A stretch of 64,000 bases of DNA from Homalodisca vitripennis (taxonomy: Eukaryota > Arthropoda > Insecta > Hemiptera > Cicadellidae): the NCBI RefSeq assembly GCF_021130785.1, contig NC_060215.1, positions 70,439,501 to 70,503,500 of the forward strand. The letters are read 5' to 3'. A program made the position numbers and the translations under genes. Under the pieces are notes generated by a model that saw only the letters and a list, made by a program, of their open reading frames with translations, was not told where the DNA came from and made no database searches. Shown in pieces: positions 1-11,722 of the stretch (position 1 is its first letter; the number at the start of each line of letters is the position of its first letter).

Positions 1-714
1 ATCATGGCTAGTTTTATCTTTTCTTTCAGCCAAAGGATAATGTGTTTACATGACCCAAATATTGACCATTTGGTAAGAAGTTTCATAAAATCTTTCACAT
101 TTAAGTAAAAAACCCGCGTAGTAGGAATCCTGAGTACACTAATGCATGTAGCGAGGCCTCCAGTGAAGCTTGATGGTAGCACTACCATCTTACGTAGCTG
201 CGATACGATATCTGACCATCAGCTTTTCTCATGGCATCCTTCAAGTAAATATTGTCTTCACTTCCCAACTTTTTTGATTGGTCTGAATAAAGTATAATCT
301 TTCCGTTTCTGTTTTTACGTACCTAACAATAAAAAATTGGTTGAGAAGATTACGAAACAAAAGTGAATAAGGTTCTTCGCCTTCTGCTCCATCAACATGA
401 ATAGTTGAAATCTGTTACGGAGTGATCTTAAGTTGGTGTTTGGTGAGGATTTTAATGCAATTCCCATCTTTTCCACAGCAGAACATTAAAGGATTCTGAG
501 AATTATACACTCGATGGAGCTCACTTATTACTATTAGTTCTTTGTCCCTGCTGTGAAAAACAACGTCTCGCTTTTCGAACACCTTATCAAAAATCAAGAC
601 ATCAACTTCGTTAGTGGAAGTACTGTTGTAACTTCCTCTGTGAGCATTCAAAGGCTTTATGTCAGCACTGATAACTACCTGGAAAATCTTTAAGATCATT
701 AGGAATAGACTCAA
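1..714 (-). pseudogene. Helitron Rep/helicase-like (Helitron_like_N) remnant
   Basis: The open frame 714-415 contains LNAHRGSYNSTSTNEVDVLI, then RDVVFHSRDKELIVISELHR and NPLMFCCGKDG. This closely follows the Helitron pattern of 'HxxRYNxPTxNEVA..I', 'RDI..RxDG.LqrIsEtHrsYd' and 'YPLiFxxGEDGY'. Below 415 the similarity continues in broken frames: NLLNQFFIVRYVKTETERL, IQTNQKS, KDAMRKADGQIS, VLPSSFTGG. These correspond to the 'LFhQflVDmYaKiEsERL..ir.NQ...lrdAi..dg' and 'vLPSsFtGGPRyMhe' region. Stops and shifts between about 120 and 330 show it is dead. It lies 3' of the last host exon on the same strand and may run beyond the window edge. The assignment is by remembered family motifs; no search was run. 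Confidence 0.65.
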
Positions 715-1681
715 CAGCAGCTTCGAAACCGCAGTCTTTACTTACTGTTACTGCACTGACTTTTTATATTAGTCATACGAGGAGAGTACGTAATGGTTGA
801 ACAATAATATTTTTAGTTCGACTGTAGCTAAAATTGAAAACTATTATCCAATAACAAACTTATTCACTTAAAGACTCATTTCACATAGAGGGAGCCCTAA
901 TACAAATAATTGTACTAACAGTAATACTCAGTTGACAATCGCATATATCGATTCACTGTAGATTAGCACCTTTTCCCGACTTTTAAAGGCACTGGACTAT
1001 TTGAAACGTGATGTAATATAGATGTTAGTTTTCGCGCTTTGTAGTACCGATACAGGACAAACTACTTAGAAAATAATTTTTATTGCGAATATAACGTGTC
1101 ATAAAAACAATCCATTAAGTTTTAGTACGACCCGTAATGCTATTTCAAAGAGTTTACAATGCGTGAGAAATCGTGTTTTTCGCGAGTTAGCCGCAATCCA
1201 GACCAAGTTTTTCAAAATCTATTCTTAGTGAGACTAAGACACAAGAGGAAGGTGTTCAAACTTTCATTGCAATCCGTTCTGTGGTTTTTGAGACTTCTTG
1301 AGGAGTGAGTGAGTGAATATAGATGCTTTATATAGCTGCCCTCAATTAACACGTGGCCTTGCCCAATGTACCATTCACTATGTGCGAATTTTTTTAGGTG
1401 TAATATTGTTACACTAAATACAATGTTTTTGTCTGCAGCATTAAAAAAATATAAACATGTAGTAGTAGGTATTTAAAATTAGTAATGTAATGCATTGCAA
1501 TTATCCTAAGTTTTATGGTATTTCACTGTTTTTACGTTTTTTATGTATTAGTGTTTTCTACACCTGAAAAAGAGATTTCAATACATGCTTTTTGTTAAAA
1601 TATAACGATGAAAAATACCCGAAATCATATTATAATCATTCATTGGAGTTATTATAGCCTTGCCTAGTTCAACTAGATTCA
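715..1681. other. AT-rich stretch downstream of the last exon, possible 3' UTR
   Basis: No gene seen. If the stop at 1682-1684 is real, this holds the 3' UTR. An AATAAA on the minus strand (tttatt on plus, about 1077-1082) is a possible polyadenylation signal roughly 600 nt downstream, but such hexamers are common in AT-rich DNA. Confidence 0.35.
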
Positions 1682-1999
1682 CTAATCTTTTGACTTCAAA
1701 CTATTGTTTAATATATACCGTGGCTTGACTACTAACCCTTCGATGTCAATATCGTCTAGAATGGCTTCCTCGGCCTCTGACACGTCCTCGAAACTTTCCC
1801 CGAGGGATGGGATGCGGTGTGGAGGGTCACCGTCAGAGCTGATCACGTGCTGCTGAGGATACAGCAGTTTGAGACTATTGGGTACTGGGTTCTCGAGGCT
1901 ACGATACCCACTGTCAGCGCGCAGCTGCTGCAGCCTGTGTACCTGCTGCTCGCCTGGACTGTCCGTATTGTCCGTTGTGCTCTCGAAACTCGTTGTTGC
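1682..1999 (-). CDS. Last visible exon of the minus-strand membrane-protein gene (C-terminal tail)
   Basis: The acceptor is a clean ttgcag before position 1999. The exon enters in phase 0, matching the phase-0 donor of the upstream exon at 3619-3902. It encodes about 105 codons, ending in a TAG at 1684-1682. The sequence is hydrophilic and acidic: it opens ATTSFESTTDNTDS, has a Gln-rich stretch (HRLQQLRADSGYRSLENP), and carries an acidic cluster (FEDVSEAEEAILDDIDIEG). No membrane segment is present, so this is cytoplasmic tail. It repeats the TTSFES motif of the preceding exon. A possible donor (GAAGG followed by gttagt) lies just before the last ~18 codons, so the true end may be either the TAG here or an exon beyond the window. 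GC content is well above the flanking introns. I do not recognise the family. Confidence 0.8.
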   Translation of the reverse strand, partial: ATTSFESTTDNTDSPGEQQVHRLQQLRADSGYRSLENPVPNSLKLLYPQQHVISSDGDPPHRIPSLGESFEDVSEAEEAILDDIDIEGLVVKPRYILNNSLKSKD

Positions 2000-3406
2000 C
2001 TGCAATTGTTTTGCCATACAGAATTATCATACCGAATTAATTTTGTCACAGTTTAGATTATTTCAAATATTCATCCATTAACACAATAAGACCAAAATAC
2101 GAACAATCATACTTACAAACACAACACAAAGATTCAAAAAATTGAAATTTTCTAAATTTAACCTCTGAATTTAAACTTGATAACTATATAAAAATAAATG
2201 TACATAGCAAAAAACCATCAAGATAGATCTTAATATAAAACGAATGCAGGCATCTTTGTCTTACTAAAATTGTTCTCTGGAATGCATGTGAAATGTGTAA
2301 TCAACTAAAATAGCGGAAAAAGGTACGACGATCATGAACCAGAGACTTATAATATTGACTGAAGAATAATTCCGTCCCCGTTAAGAAGACAACCAATCAG
2401 AATAATTATAATGGTGTAAAGAGAAATACAAATATTCCAAAGGTAAGAGAAATTAAAAGTGTACTTGAATCGGTTTTATGATAATCAATATTCAACAAAA
2501 TGAGTGGAAACATAAGTACCCGAAAATACAAAGAACTTAAATAATGTAATCTTGTATAACCTAAAATCCAATAAATACTTTAATTACTCATTTAGATTTG
2601 CTGATTAACCAGAAAAGTTTTCATATACACTAAAGTTAATATTATTGCTAGTGTAATACTATTTTATTTGGTGTAGTAATAACTAAGTTAATAACTGCTT
2701 AAATTCTATAGCACAATTAAGAGTAAATTAAATAAATTAACGTATGATTATCAACTCATTATTTTTTCACTTGCTACATACTGTGAAAATATAAAATTTA
2801 TTGCCTCTTTGGCCTATTAATATTGGTCGCCGTGTCGTGAGTGAATATATTTATAACATGAGTTACTAATATAAACTATACGTTTTTGAATAATTTGTTC
2901 ATATGACTGGAATCATTACACCAAATCTGTTAAATAAAGAAAAGGACAGTTGTACATAATGGTCATTACACGAACCCATTGAGGGTAGCTATTGTAATAA
3001 AGGCATGTTTAATTATTTCTATCATTAGGATAGAAAATACTAAGTCTAATATTATAAATGGCAATACTTTAGTGTGCTAGTATTATAATATTTATTAACT
3101 TTTTAGTTGTATCAGTTACCCAAAGATTAAAAGTTTTTAATAAATACGTCATATTTCATAAGTAAGTAATTTTTGACAATGGCGGTTAATTTCATACGGG
3201 CGATTGTCACTAATATTTGGCATCGTTAAATGTTTCAAAACACAAAAACCTGCATTTCGGTGCCTACAATATTGTATCTTCCTCATCTCCTCCTATTGTA
3301 TCTTGTCTATAAAAGATACAAAACATCAGCGCTGTGACACGACTCTCAGGATTCACATCATACCAGTTGTATATCAGTTTGAATCAGCCACTAAGCCTAA
3401 CATAAT

Positions 3407-3485
<79 letters not shown>

Positions 3486-3618
3486 ACAAACACACACACA
3501 CTAACTCACGATGTGACGTTCAGCATTCAAGACCAAAGAAGTATAATCCAAGTTGGCAATCCTGTCACCATTCATCGAGCACCACATACAATGTGTACGA
3601 GTATAATGGTTTACCTAC
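2000..3618. other. Intron, with (CA)n microsatellite
   Basis: AT-rich intron between the last two visible exons. Apart from the CA repeat near its upstream end, I see no coding island, element or strong structure. Confidence 0.8.
3411..3501 (+). repeat. (CA)n microsatellite
   Basis: A pure CA run covers 3411-3478 (34 units), followed by an interrupted CA-rich tail to about 3501. It lies in the intron, roughly 120 bp past the donor of exon 3619-3902. Such runs are length-polymorphic, and intronic CA repeats can influence splicing of nearby exons. Confidence 0.97.
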
Positions 3619-3902
3619 CTGGTCTAGACGACTTGCGTCCGTCGAGGACTCTTCGGTGTCTACCGTGTCCATGGAATCGAAGCTCGTATCCTCCAAGGAG
3701 GTTTGTCGGCCGACTGTCCCGTGCCTCCGCGCGTTTCTCGCTTCCATCTTGCGCAGTCGCCAGTTGAGAATGTTGCGGTAGTTCTGCCGTCGCGTTTCGT
3801 AAGACGGCAACTGCAGTAAATGAGGTGGGAACCTGGTCTCCTCGAGAAGAGGCTCTGTATTCGACTCGAACGACGTCGTGTGACTGCCGGGTGCCTCTGG
3901 AT
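3619..3902 (-). CDS. Exon of the minus-strand membrane-protein gene, Arg-rich helical segment of the tail
   Basis: This is the longest exon of the gene. The acceptor is atcttccag and the donor CAG/gtaggt. Two leading bases complete a codon left by exon 7154-7280 (G+AT gives Asp), then 94 open codons run to a phase-0 end. It has a Ser/Thr/acidic start (HTTSFESNTEPLLEETRFPP), then a likely amphipathic, strongly basic helix (YETRRQNYRNILNWRLRKME, then ARNARRH), then an acidic Ser/Thr/Asp stretch (TSLEDTSFDSMDTVDTEES). The dense charge pattern and the Tyr/Arg motif look like a conserved protein-binding segment within a disordered tail, which is inference. GC content is far above the surrounding intron. 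No known domain was recognised. Confidence 0.88.
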
Positions 3903-6900
3903 CTGGAAGATGACATCTCGCATGATACAAAAAAGGAGGTATAAAATCAGGAATATTTAAGGGTTTCGTGTGCTAAGGTTGGAGAAAGAATAAATAACTC
4001 CAGATCCTACTTAACTACAAATATCTCTTGACATTTACGAATTCATTGTAGTGCTTCAGTACATGGCAAACAACTGCATCTACATTGACTGCTGTTATCA
4101 AATCTATTCAAGGGGTGTCTGGTAATGTATGAAACCTTTCGTACGACACCTACAACAGTGTTACAAAATAGTGAATTTGTGTATTTTCAATATAACGGTA
4201 GTGTGTTTTGAAAATATAGGTAGTTATAACACCATTTCCATAATTTTAGAAATGGATAAGTTTTATTAAACCAAGGAATTGTTCTCTCATTGTATTTGAG
4301 TCTGCATTGACATGACATAACTCGTGAGTACTCATTTTATTCTGTCTAAGAGTAAACTGCATTCAGGGAAAAAGGATTCTCGGTAAATGCCAAACACCAA
4401 CCGAACATGTTTGCTGTGCACAATGTTAGAGTTAGATTATTGTGAGAGATAGGAACCTCTGGCCCAGAGCAGTTTATCATCGTACAGACTAGGCTCACAT
4501 GACTATTTTTTACCTCACCAAATACCATGCCCGAACCGAGACCAAACACACGTACCTCATGTCATAATCTTAGTAGCTTACTCCTCGGTTGCTAACATCA
4601 AATGATTGTATATAGTGTTATTGAGTATCCAGTTTAAATTTTGTCACCAACGCAGTCGGTTATAATAAGTTAATAAATTTTGTATTGACTGATGACAAAA
4701 ACAATTCAGTATATCTAATGGAATACTAGGTGGATTTCAAACATCGCGCAGGTATAATATAAAACTTTAAAAATGTACAGCTGATTGTATAAAATGTAGT
4801 GTTTTATTTGAAAGTTTTTTCAAATAAACAGTAGTAGGGCTTATAAAGTAAAACACTTTTACATTTTTTTAATCATTGCTCGATGTTTACACCGAGTTTC
4901 AAAAATCCAACGATTTTAAACAATTATAAACATTTCATCCATATTCTTAAACTGTTAGTTCATTCTTAATACAATATTTCTGATATTTCCTTTATTGATT
5001 TTAATTTAGCACCATGTAAATTTAGTACAACTTGTAGTTTTGCAAACGTATTTTCAGATCAATAGTTAGAACAATAAACAAGACAATAAAATACACGTTA
5101 TTACACCACAACCATCACACATCTTCATAATCTACATCTTCATTAGTTTATAAAACGGTGACCAGATTTTACGCTTATAAAATGTCAACATTAGCTTTAG
5201 GTTCTTTATATAGCATCCACGGAAGTATGTAGACTTTAATAATTTGAAATACAAGACTCTCGGTAACGTGTTCAGCCGAACCTTACGTTACATTCACTAT
5301 TGATTTCCATATCTAAACTTGTGGTAAGATGGGACTTAGAATGGTGAAAGGTTTCATGTCTTGAGTTTCTTAGTAATAGCAAACGATCATTATTCTTTAG
5401 TTCCATCTTAGTGCCCGTTTAGATAAGACAATCAGGAATGACGCAAGGTTCAAACTTGAACATATTGCCGATCGGCTACTACTTTTGAATACAAATACTA
5501 CGACTTAATATAGGAATATATATTAACATAACCAATCGTAAAATCATTCTTAAATTATTTTCAGGTATTCTGAAGGATATTCGTGCCATATTTTACATCA
5601 ATCGAGCCAGCAACACACCGTATTTAGCTTTTCGTTTACGAAAGTTCAATTAACCAAACTAATATATACATTAAGTGTGTTGCTACTAAGAAATTGAATA
5701 GCCAATAATATGTATGTTTTGAACTTCGCAAGTACTCAGGAAAGACTTTATGGGGAATTTCGATGGTTCAGTACAGGCCCGCAAAAACATTAAAATTAAA
5801 TTTGTGACCGTTGCTCATAAGCACAATAGATTATGATTATCATATGTAATGAAATATCAGAATGCCAAACCTTTATTCCATGAGGGGAAACAGCTAAGTA
5901 AAGCGTTTCGTATACTAATAGACTCCTGAGGTCGTTAGAGAGTGTGCAAATATTGCCTTCAGTTATGGCACCCCAGGATTAGGGCCAAGACAGACTCCTT
6001 ATATATAAAGGATCCCTGTAGGTATGAATTAATGACTAAGAAAATCGTAGCTCTTTAAAATAATTTTATACCAAGTATGAAGCCCCTAAGTTATGATTAC
6101 CTTGCCATCTCGTTCTACTTCCCTCTGAAAAGGAACGATACTTCCTAAGATACTACTTAAGGCATTTCTATTGATGAAAATACTACACGAAAATGTATTT
6201 TTCGAAGAAAGAAGCAAAATGTTCAGTTCTAACGACATTGTAAGCGGGTTAGCTTAACTTTTTTCTGCAAACAATATAATAGGTAACTGACCACTTATAT
6301 ATAGTGTTTATCCGAGAAAGGTCATAGACAGAGATGAATAAAGCTAGTAGTGGGAATAGAGAAGATTAAGAAATTCTTATACAGGAAAGGAGAATTAGTG
6401 ACAGACAATATGGTTTCCAGGAGAGACGAGTTACCATTGAGGTACAGAAGAAATAGAGCGGGAAGTGTACATGTTACCAAAATAAACTGAGTATAGTATA
6501 AGAAAGTGGTAGTTCCTACTAAAAAATTTAAAGAGTGATATGAGATGTTTCAGAGACGATTGGTGGAGGTGCATTTAAGAAAGTTGATGACTAGGGGTGC
6601 CCAGGGTTCTTACATAGGGCCACTATTATGGGATATTTCCTGCAAACGGAGTGTTGGGGATAAACTTTGGAGATGATGTTGAGAGAATGGTCTACGCAAA
6701 TGACCAGGTCAGGTGTTGGTAAATGAGAACAGGAATAGTTTGGAAAGAAGAGCCGCGAAGGTGTTTCGGAAAATACGGATGTGGCGCAAGGAAAGAAAGG
6801 TGAAGGTTAAGGGAGAAGTCGATGTATCTGATGTGCAATGGAGCATTTGAATGTTAAATTTTTGTGTATATGGGAAATGAAGACCTTTGACCTATTGGTT

Positions 6901-7153
6901 TTGGGATAAATTTAGGAGTGGTGGTTCTAATTTTAGTGGGTTCACTCCAAATATCCATAGGTCGTCAAGTATGCAATGAAATTGTAAAAATAGATTTTAT
7001 TCACAATTTTACTATAGCAAAAAACCTTTATGTACAATCGCAAATATGACAAATTTGCGCAGTTACATACAATTCAGTAGATGTTGAACTAAGCTATTGG
7101 CCTCATTCGTCTACAGAGTTAATCTATATAGTGTACTGTACCATATGACCTAC
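3903..7153. other. Intron of about 3.25 kb with an R1-like fragment
   Basis: The only recognisable content is the reverse-transcriptase remnant at about 6370-6850. The rest is AT-rich with no supported feature. Confidence 0.7.
6370..6850 (+). mobile_element. Degenerate R1-like non-LTR reverse transcriptase fragment
   Basis: In shifting plus-strand frames I read ISDRQYGF-like residues (SDRQYGFQERRVTIEVQK), then TRGAQGSYIGPLLWDI, which matches the 'GCPQGSxLGPLLWdi' RT block typical of R1-type LINEs. A damaged acidic block (GDDVERMVYANDQV) and a basic stretch (ERRAAKVFRKIRMWRKERK) follow, corresponding to the region after the catalytic Asp pair. Multiple stops and shifts are present. The A/G-rich bias of this block also stands out from its surroundings. 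Confidence 0.55.
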
Positions 7154-7280
7154 CAGGTGATTGGTCAGGGGATGGGGGAGCGGGTTGAGTGGGTACGGAC
7201 TGGTGCTTCACACTCGGCTTCTTGCTGTCCTCGTCTTCCTCTAGGGTCGCCCTCAACTGCCACAATCTCCGGTATTGTTG
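7154..7280 (-). CDS. Exon of the minus-strand membrane-protein gene (QQYRRLWQLRATLEE segment)
   Basis: The acceptor is gatgtttcag and the donor CACCTG/gtaggt. The exon enters in phase 0 and leaves one base (G). Its 42 codons begin QQYRRLWQLRATLEEDEDSK, a probable helix continuing from the preceding exon, and change to a Pro/Ser/Gln-rich linker (VPTQPAPPSPDQSPG). Length and phases join without a stop to exons 7962-8042 and 3619-3902, which is the main support. The opposite strand is also open here, but that reading has no splice or homology support. Confidence 0.87.
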
Positions 7281-7961
7281 CTGAAACATCAGCCATATCA
7301 GACACTACATCTGTAATTTCACATTATTATTATTATATCTATAATAATGATAATATGAACTTTATCAATTTTACCACTGATTTAAAGCAAACATCCGAGT
7401 AAATATATGAGAATAATGAGATGCTATTAAATCTTTGGTCTAATTTAGCATCGTTTTGTCTCATTTATCTTTTTAACCCAAGAAATAAGTTTGTATAACT
7501 GAAATAAAAGTTGTCTGCATCCTTGAAAGCTGAAAAATAATTTTAAAATATATGCAAAATATCTTCAAAAATGTATCCTAAATATTTCAAATCCGATTTG
7601 AAATTCTGCGTGTCTCATAGAACTAACGTGACATGATATAGAATATTATTATTTCATTTTAATTAATTGCAAATGCAATGTATATGTCTAATACAAAAAC
7701 ATGTGGTCAAATTATTTCAAATAACTTGCTACACACAATTGAAATTACCGTTAAAAATAGAAATGCGATAAACATTAATATTGCACTATTAGTAAAGCCC
7801 CTACATTACAGTGAAAAATATGACATAATTAAAAATGTTTTGGGATTTTTCTGGCATGCAAAAGGTTAATTAAAAAAATATGGGGCTATTTGTAGTTACA
7901 TAACAAATGTTGAATACATAATAATTGCGTTCTGAATTTTAGATGCTTTGTAAATACTTAC

Positions 7962-8042
7962 TCTCATATTTTCCCTGTCAGCCTCCAAATGCACCATTAT
8001 TTCATCCTCCACAAAGTAGTCCACACAGTTATCTACACTGAC
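7962..8042 (-). CDS. Small exon of the minus-strand membrane-protein gene (CVDYFVEDEIMVHLEADR)
   Basis: An 81-nt, 27-codon, phase 0-0 exon with a good acceptor (ttttacgctctag) and a near-consensus donor (AGA/gtaagt). It encodes a compact acidic segment, VSVDNCVDYFVEDEIMVHLE followed by ADRENMR, with regular hydrophobic spacing that suggests a folded or helical binding segment running into the next exon's QQYRRLWQLR. It was found from its splice sites and phase. Because it is a symmetric exon, it could be skipped without a frameshift. Confidence 0.85.
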
Positions 8043-11000
8043 CTAGAGCGTAAAAACAGTAGTCAGTATAACTGTCATTTAGTCAGTATTCTAGTAAGAT
8101 ACAGACAGACTAGAATATTAGAGAATCAAATAAATTATACATATATATAAATATATATACGTAATACGTAATTATGCATATAGAGAGATAACTCATTTGG
8201 AAATGGTTACATTTGTTATGATTTTCAATTATTTTGTATTTGATCGTTTCTGTCACATGTGTTTAAGTAGATAACCAAACTAACATAAGAACGGAAGACC
8301 GAAAACCTGTCAAACGACTTTTAGAATAAGTAAAATTAGTATAAATTGCAAATATATATAATGTTTTTGGAATGTTTTTTGTTGTTTGAGTTCTTACCTA
8401 CTTTTTATATCATAATTTATGTAAATATTTATACAATTTATATTTATCTGAAGAAGTTTACTTAGATGCAAGAAAATTTATAAATGTTTTGAACCAATAT
8501 ATAGTGAGTGGTTTATTTGTTGGAAGAGAATAACCTGTTTCTGTGTGTATATTAAAAGGAATTATTATTATGGTTCAAGATTTCTCCTTACAATTTGTTT
8601 CTTTTTTATATCCTGAGTCCTAATTTTTATCGATATTCTTGGTAATGAGTAAATATTATTTTGAAACTTAATTGTTCACTATTGCAACAGTGCATAATAA
8701 AAATTAACCAACACCTTTTCAGATAGGTTTAACATGTAAATCCCGTCTACTTAACACAGTTTCAATATAAGAATCTATTTTGATTGCGAAAATCAAAGGG
8801 TTTGAGGTCATTCTGCAACAGATAGAAAGTAAGAGAATACCATACAGATTTCGTATTTTGAAATTACCCATTACATAATGTTAATAAACGTTTTGAAATA
8901 CTCATTTGGTTTGTTAAAAGATATCTAAGCTTAGTTCAAACTTTCTTTATTGCTTTCTTTTTTAGTGGGGTTCTTATTCACACATTATTTTTTAACCGCC
9001 TTAATAACCAAACTACCGAATTTATCTTTAAGATATTTTCGTTTTCTGATACCTTTTACAAACATATGAGATATCAATTAAAGAGCTTCCAGGTTACTAA
9101 GTAATAATAAAAGTGTAAAATTAGCTGTATGATTGTTGAGTTCTTATATTTATAGTCTGCTTGTTTATATAAAATTCAATAGATTGATAAAAAACTGCAC
9201 AATTAATTGTAACTGAAATTTCCAAAAATTATATATAAGAATCATAGTAATTGTAAAGGGTTTAAAATGATGGGTTACAATATACAGCATGCTACTTATA
9301 TAAAAATGACCGAAGAGTTAAAATGGTGTTAATGTATTATAGATGTAGTACCTTCGTAAGAGAAATAATGGCCTGAATTTGGGTTTTTCCACCAAGAATT
9401 ATAATTTTGTATGAGGTTGAAAAGTGGGGCTGGGATTGGAAGGATTTTGGATTACCAAGAGATTAATTTTAAATCTCTATTAAGTATAATAATCATCTAA
9501 CAAGCAATATAAGCACGTTTCGAGAAGTGTATGAACACCACATATGGACAAATTTAAAATGAATTCCACAATATATATAGTTTGTAATTTTTGTTATCAT
9601 ATTCAGTTACGTCCTGTAAGCTCCCAAAATGTTGAATGAGAATCTAGTTCGCGTCACAAACAAGTCTTGAAACACTTTTGTTAGCCTGCCACAAACAACT
9701 CTGTTCATCTTATATCAACATCAGCTCCTTGTGTAATCGTTTACTTTCATTATAATAGTATTATAGAAGAAGAAATCTCATATTCATCACAGAAGTCTGC
9801 CCCCTCGTACAAAATTTCTGCGAAAATCGGCCTGGTCTGAAAACTGAAGATATAGCAAAATGCCACGGGACAAACACGCCAAGTACCCTATGTTATTCAT
9901 AAACAGGATATAGTCTTCCGCTATTTAGGTAAAGTTTTTAATACGTAAAGAGAAAACAATTACATTATAAATACAAGGCAGTATTTTCAATTTTAAGTTT
10001 AAAATCTCCACTTCTTGTATTTTACTGTAAACGTATTCGTTTTAAAAGTTACGAGGATGCTTCCAGTGAATGTGGCGTTTAGCCATTTCTTACACTATAA
10101 TTGACTAGGTGAAAACAGACAAGTTGTCAAACTCTAGTTAGATGTAACATAGTTTGCTGTCTGCATATGTTACTTATCGCTTTTTATCCAAATGATATAA
10201 AAATGTCAGATAATTTCCAAATACTTGTATAGAGATTGAGATGGTTCGGGTGCCGATGATAACTAAATGTCTTTTTATTGCACAATGTATTAATCGATTG
10301 AAAATAAATTTGAATAATTAAAATAGTGTCAATATAGAATTAAAAATGTTAAAAAGCTTAAAAAGGAATAATATATTTTCAATGAAATGTAATTTAATAA
10401 GGACATTACATGTTTGTAAACTAAAATGATCAGGGGAGGCACCTTGAAGGCTGCGGCTGTGAAAATAAAAAAGAAATTAATTTTGTTTCTTCTTTGTAAT
10501 TATTTGAAAATAATTGTTGATATTAATCATCAAATGTATTTTATATTCAGTACATACATGAAATTTTATTTGCTTTCATATACTGAATTAATCTATTGCA
10601 TTTGTTTAGATTTTTGTACTATTATAATAACTGTTTTGCACAATAAATCAACTAGTTTGTATTCTCAATATATTATTCAAACTTAAAGGCAGCAGGCAGG
10701 AGAATCTCCAATATTTTATTATATCAATCTATATTAAAGACTAAGCAATTGTATATCATTTGTAATAAAACAAAAATTCCAGAGCTAGTGGTTTGTTACA
10801 TGATATGTTTTATTTAATACTAATAACAAAATTGTCTGTGGAAGGGATGCAGATAAGACATCTCATAAGAAATGGTAGCCGTAGAAATTAGCAAAGATGC
10901 ATGGTATTAATGTTGTTTGTTTAAATAATCATGCTGAAATAATCAGGATAACCCAGTTACCATAGGGATGTTCAAAAACATAGAGAAAATTCCACTCCTA

Positions 11001-11532
11001 CTTCTTCTTCCAAATGAACGTCTAGTTACGGATGTTTTAATGTACGGGCTTTTACCTTTTGTGGAGCATCGTTAAAACGTCCTTGGGAAAACGAGTTACC
11101 AATCTGCATTTTTTTCTTATGTTGCTGAAAAAAATATCCTGGATCTAGAAGTTAACTATCCAAATGTTTTCCTTATTTATGACATATAACTCTCTTATTT
11201 ATCTAAGACTGTAGTGACGAAGCAAGAAGACATGACTGGACATTTGCTTCTATTGGTCCGAATAAACCTTTTCCACATTTTAAGACTAAACATCCTGATT
11301 TGACATCAAGACAACTTCTTTTTTCAAAAAAAGAGACGATTCTCGTGTTTTTATGTACTCAACACTAAGAGGACCTATTTGATTCTAGAACAGTGACTGA
11401 TTACTAATGGTTACTCAAATACCTGAATATTATATTCACATTGGTTCTTGAAGATCGCCTCTTATAATAGGAGATTTAATGTTTGAAAACCAAAACTGTT
11501 CAATGCAGATGAAAAATAAACTATTATCATAC
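8043..11532. other. Intron of about 3.5 kb, no recognisable content
   Basis: AT-rich sequence without a supported gene, element or striking structure. The short open frame at 10426-10686 is low-complexity and hydrophobic, as expected by chance in AT-rich DNA. Confidence 0.7.
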
Positions 11533-11722
11533 CTCCTCGAGACTGCCAGTATCATTGTAGCGCACTTTGCTTAGCCGGCTAGAGTCCTCTTGTTGGGCTC
11601 TGGAGTGCTCTTGTCTCCAGAAATCCAGGCTGGTCTCCAGCTTGGTCCAGTCAGTGCTGGAAGCTCGCCACGGGACACGTTGCTCGCCTTCACCGTCTAC
11701 TTCTTCTGATCGTTCCCAGTTC
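11533..11722 (-). CDS. Exon of the minus-strand membrane-protein gene (Trp/acidic/basic tail segment)
   Basis: The acceptor is gggaacatag and the donor CTCGAGGAG/gtatga. One leading base completes a Gly codon left by exon 12889-13028, then 63 codons run to a phase-0 end. The sequence is rich in Trp, Glu, Arg and Ser (NWERSEEVDGEGEQ, TDWTKLETSLDFWRQEHSR, SKVRYNDTGSLEE). It has no hydrophobic membrane segment and looks like an intracellular disordered or helical region. The other two frames contain early stops, so the frame is fixed. Confidence 0.88.

Noticed and set aside
3204..3767. 187-codon plus-strand open frame across the CA repeat
   Set aside because: It exists because the CA repeat encodes open His/Thr repeats and because it runs antisense to a real exon at 3619-3902.
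3565..3930. Overlapping open frames on both strands around 3.6-3.9 kb
   Set aside because: Only the minus-strand frame with matched splice sites and phases is kept. The others are shadows of this GC-rich exon.
7097..7402. Plus-strand 101-codon frame
   Set aside because: It is antisense to the supported exon 7154-7280 and has no splice or motif support.
8440..8530. CTGAAGAAG motif resembling a Penelope end on the plus strand
   Set aside because: Only nine bases match, with no RT or endonuclease sequence near it.
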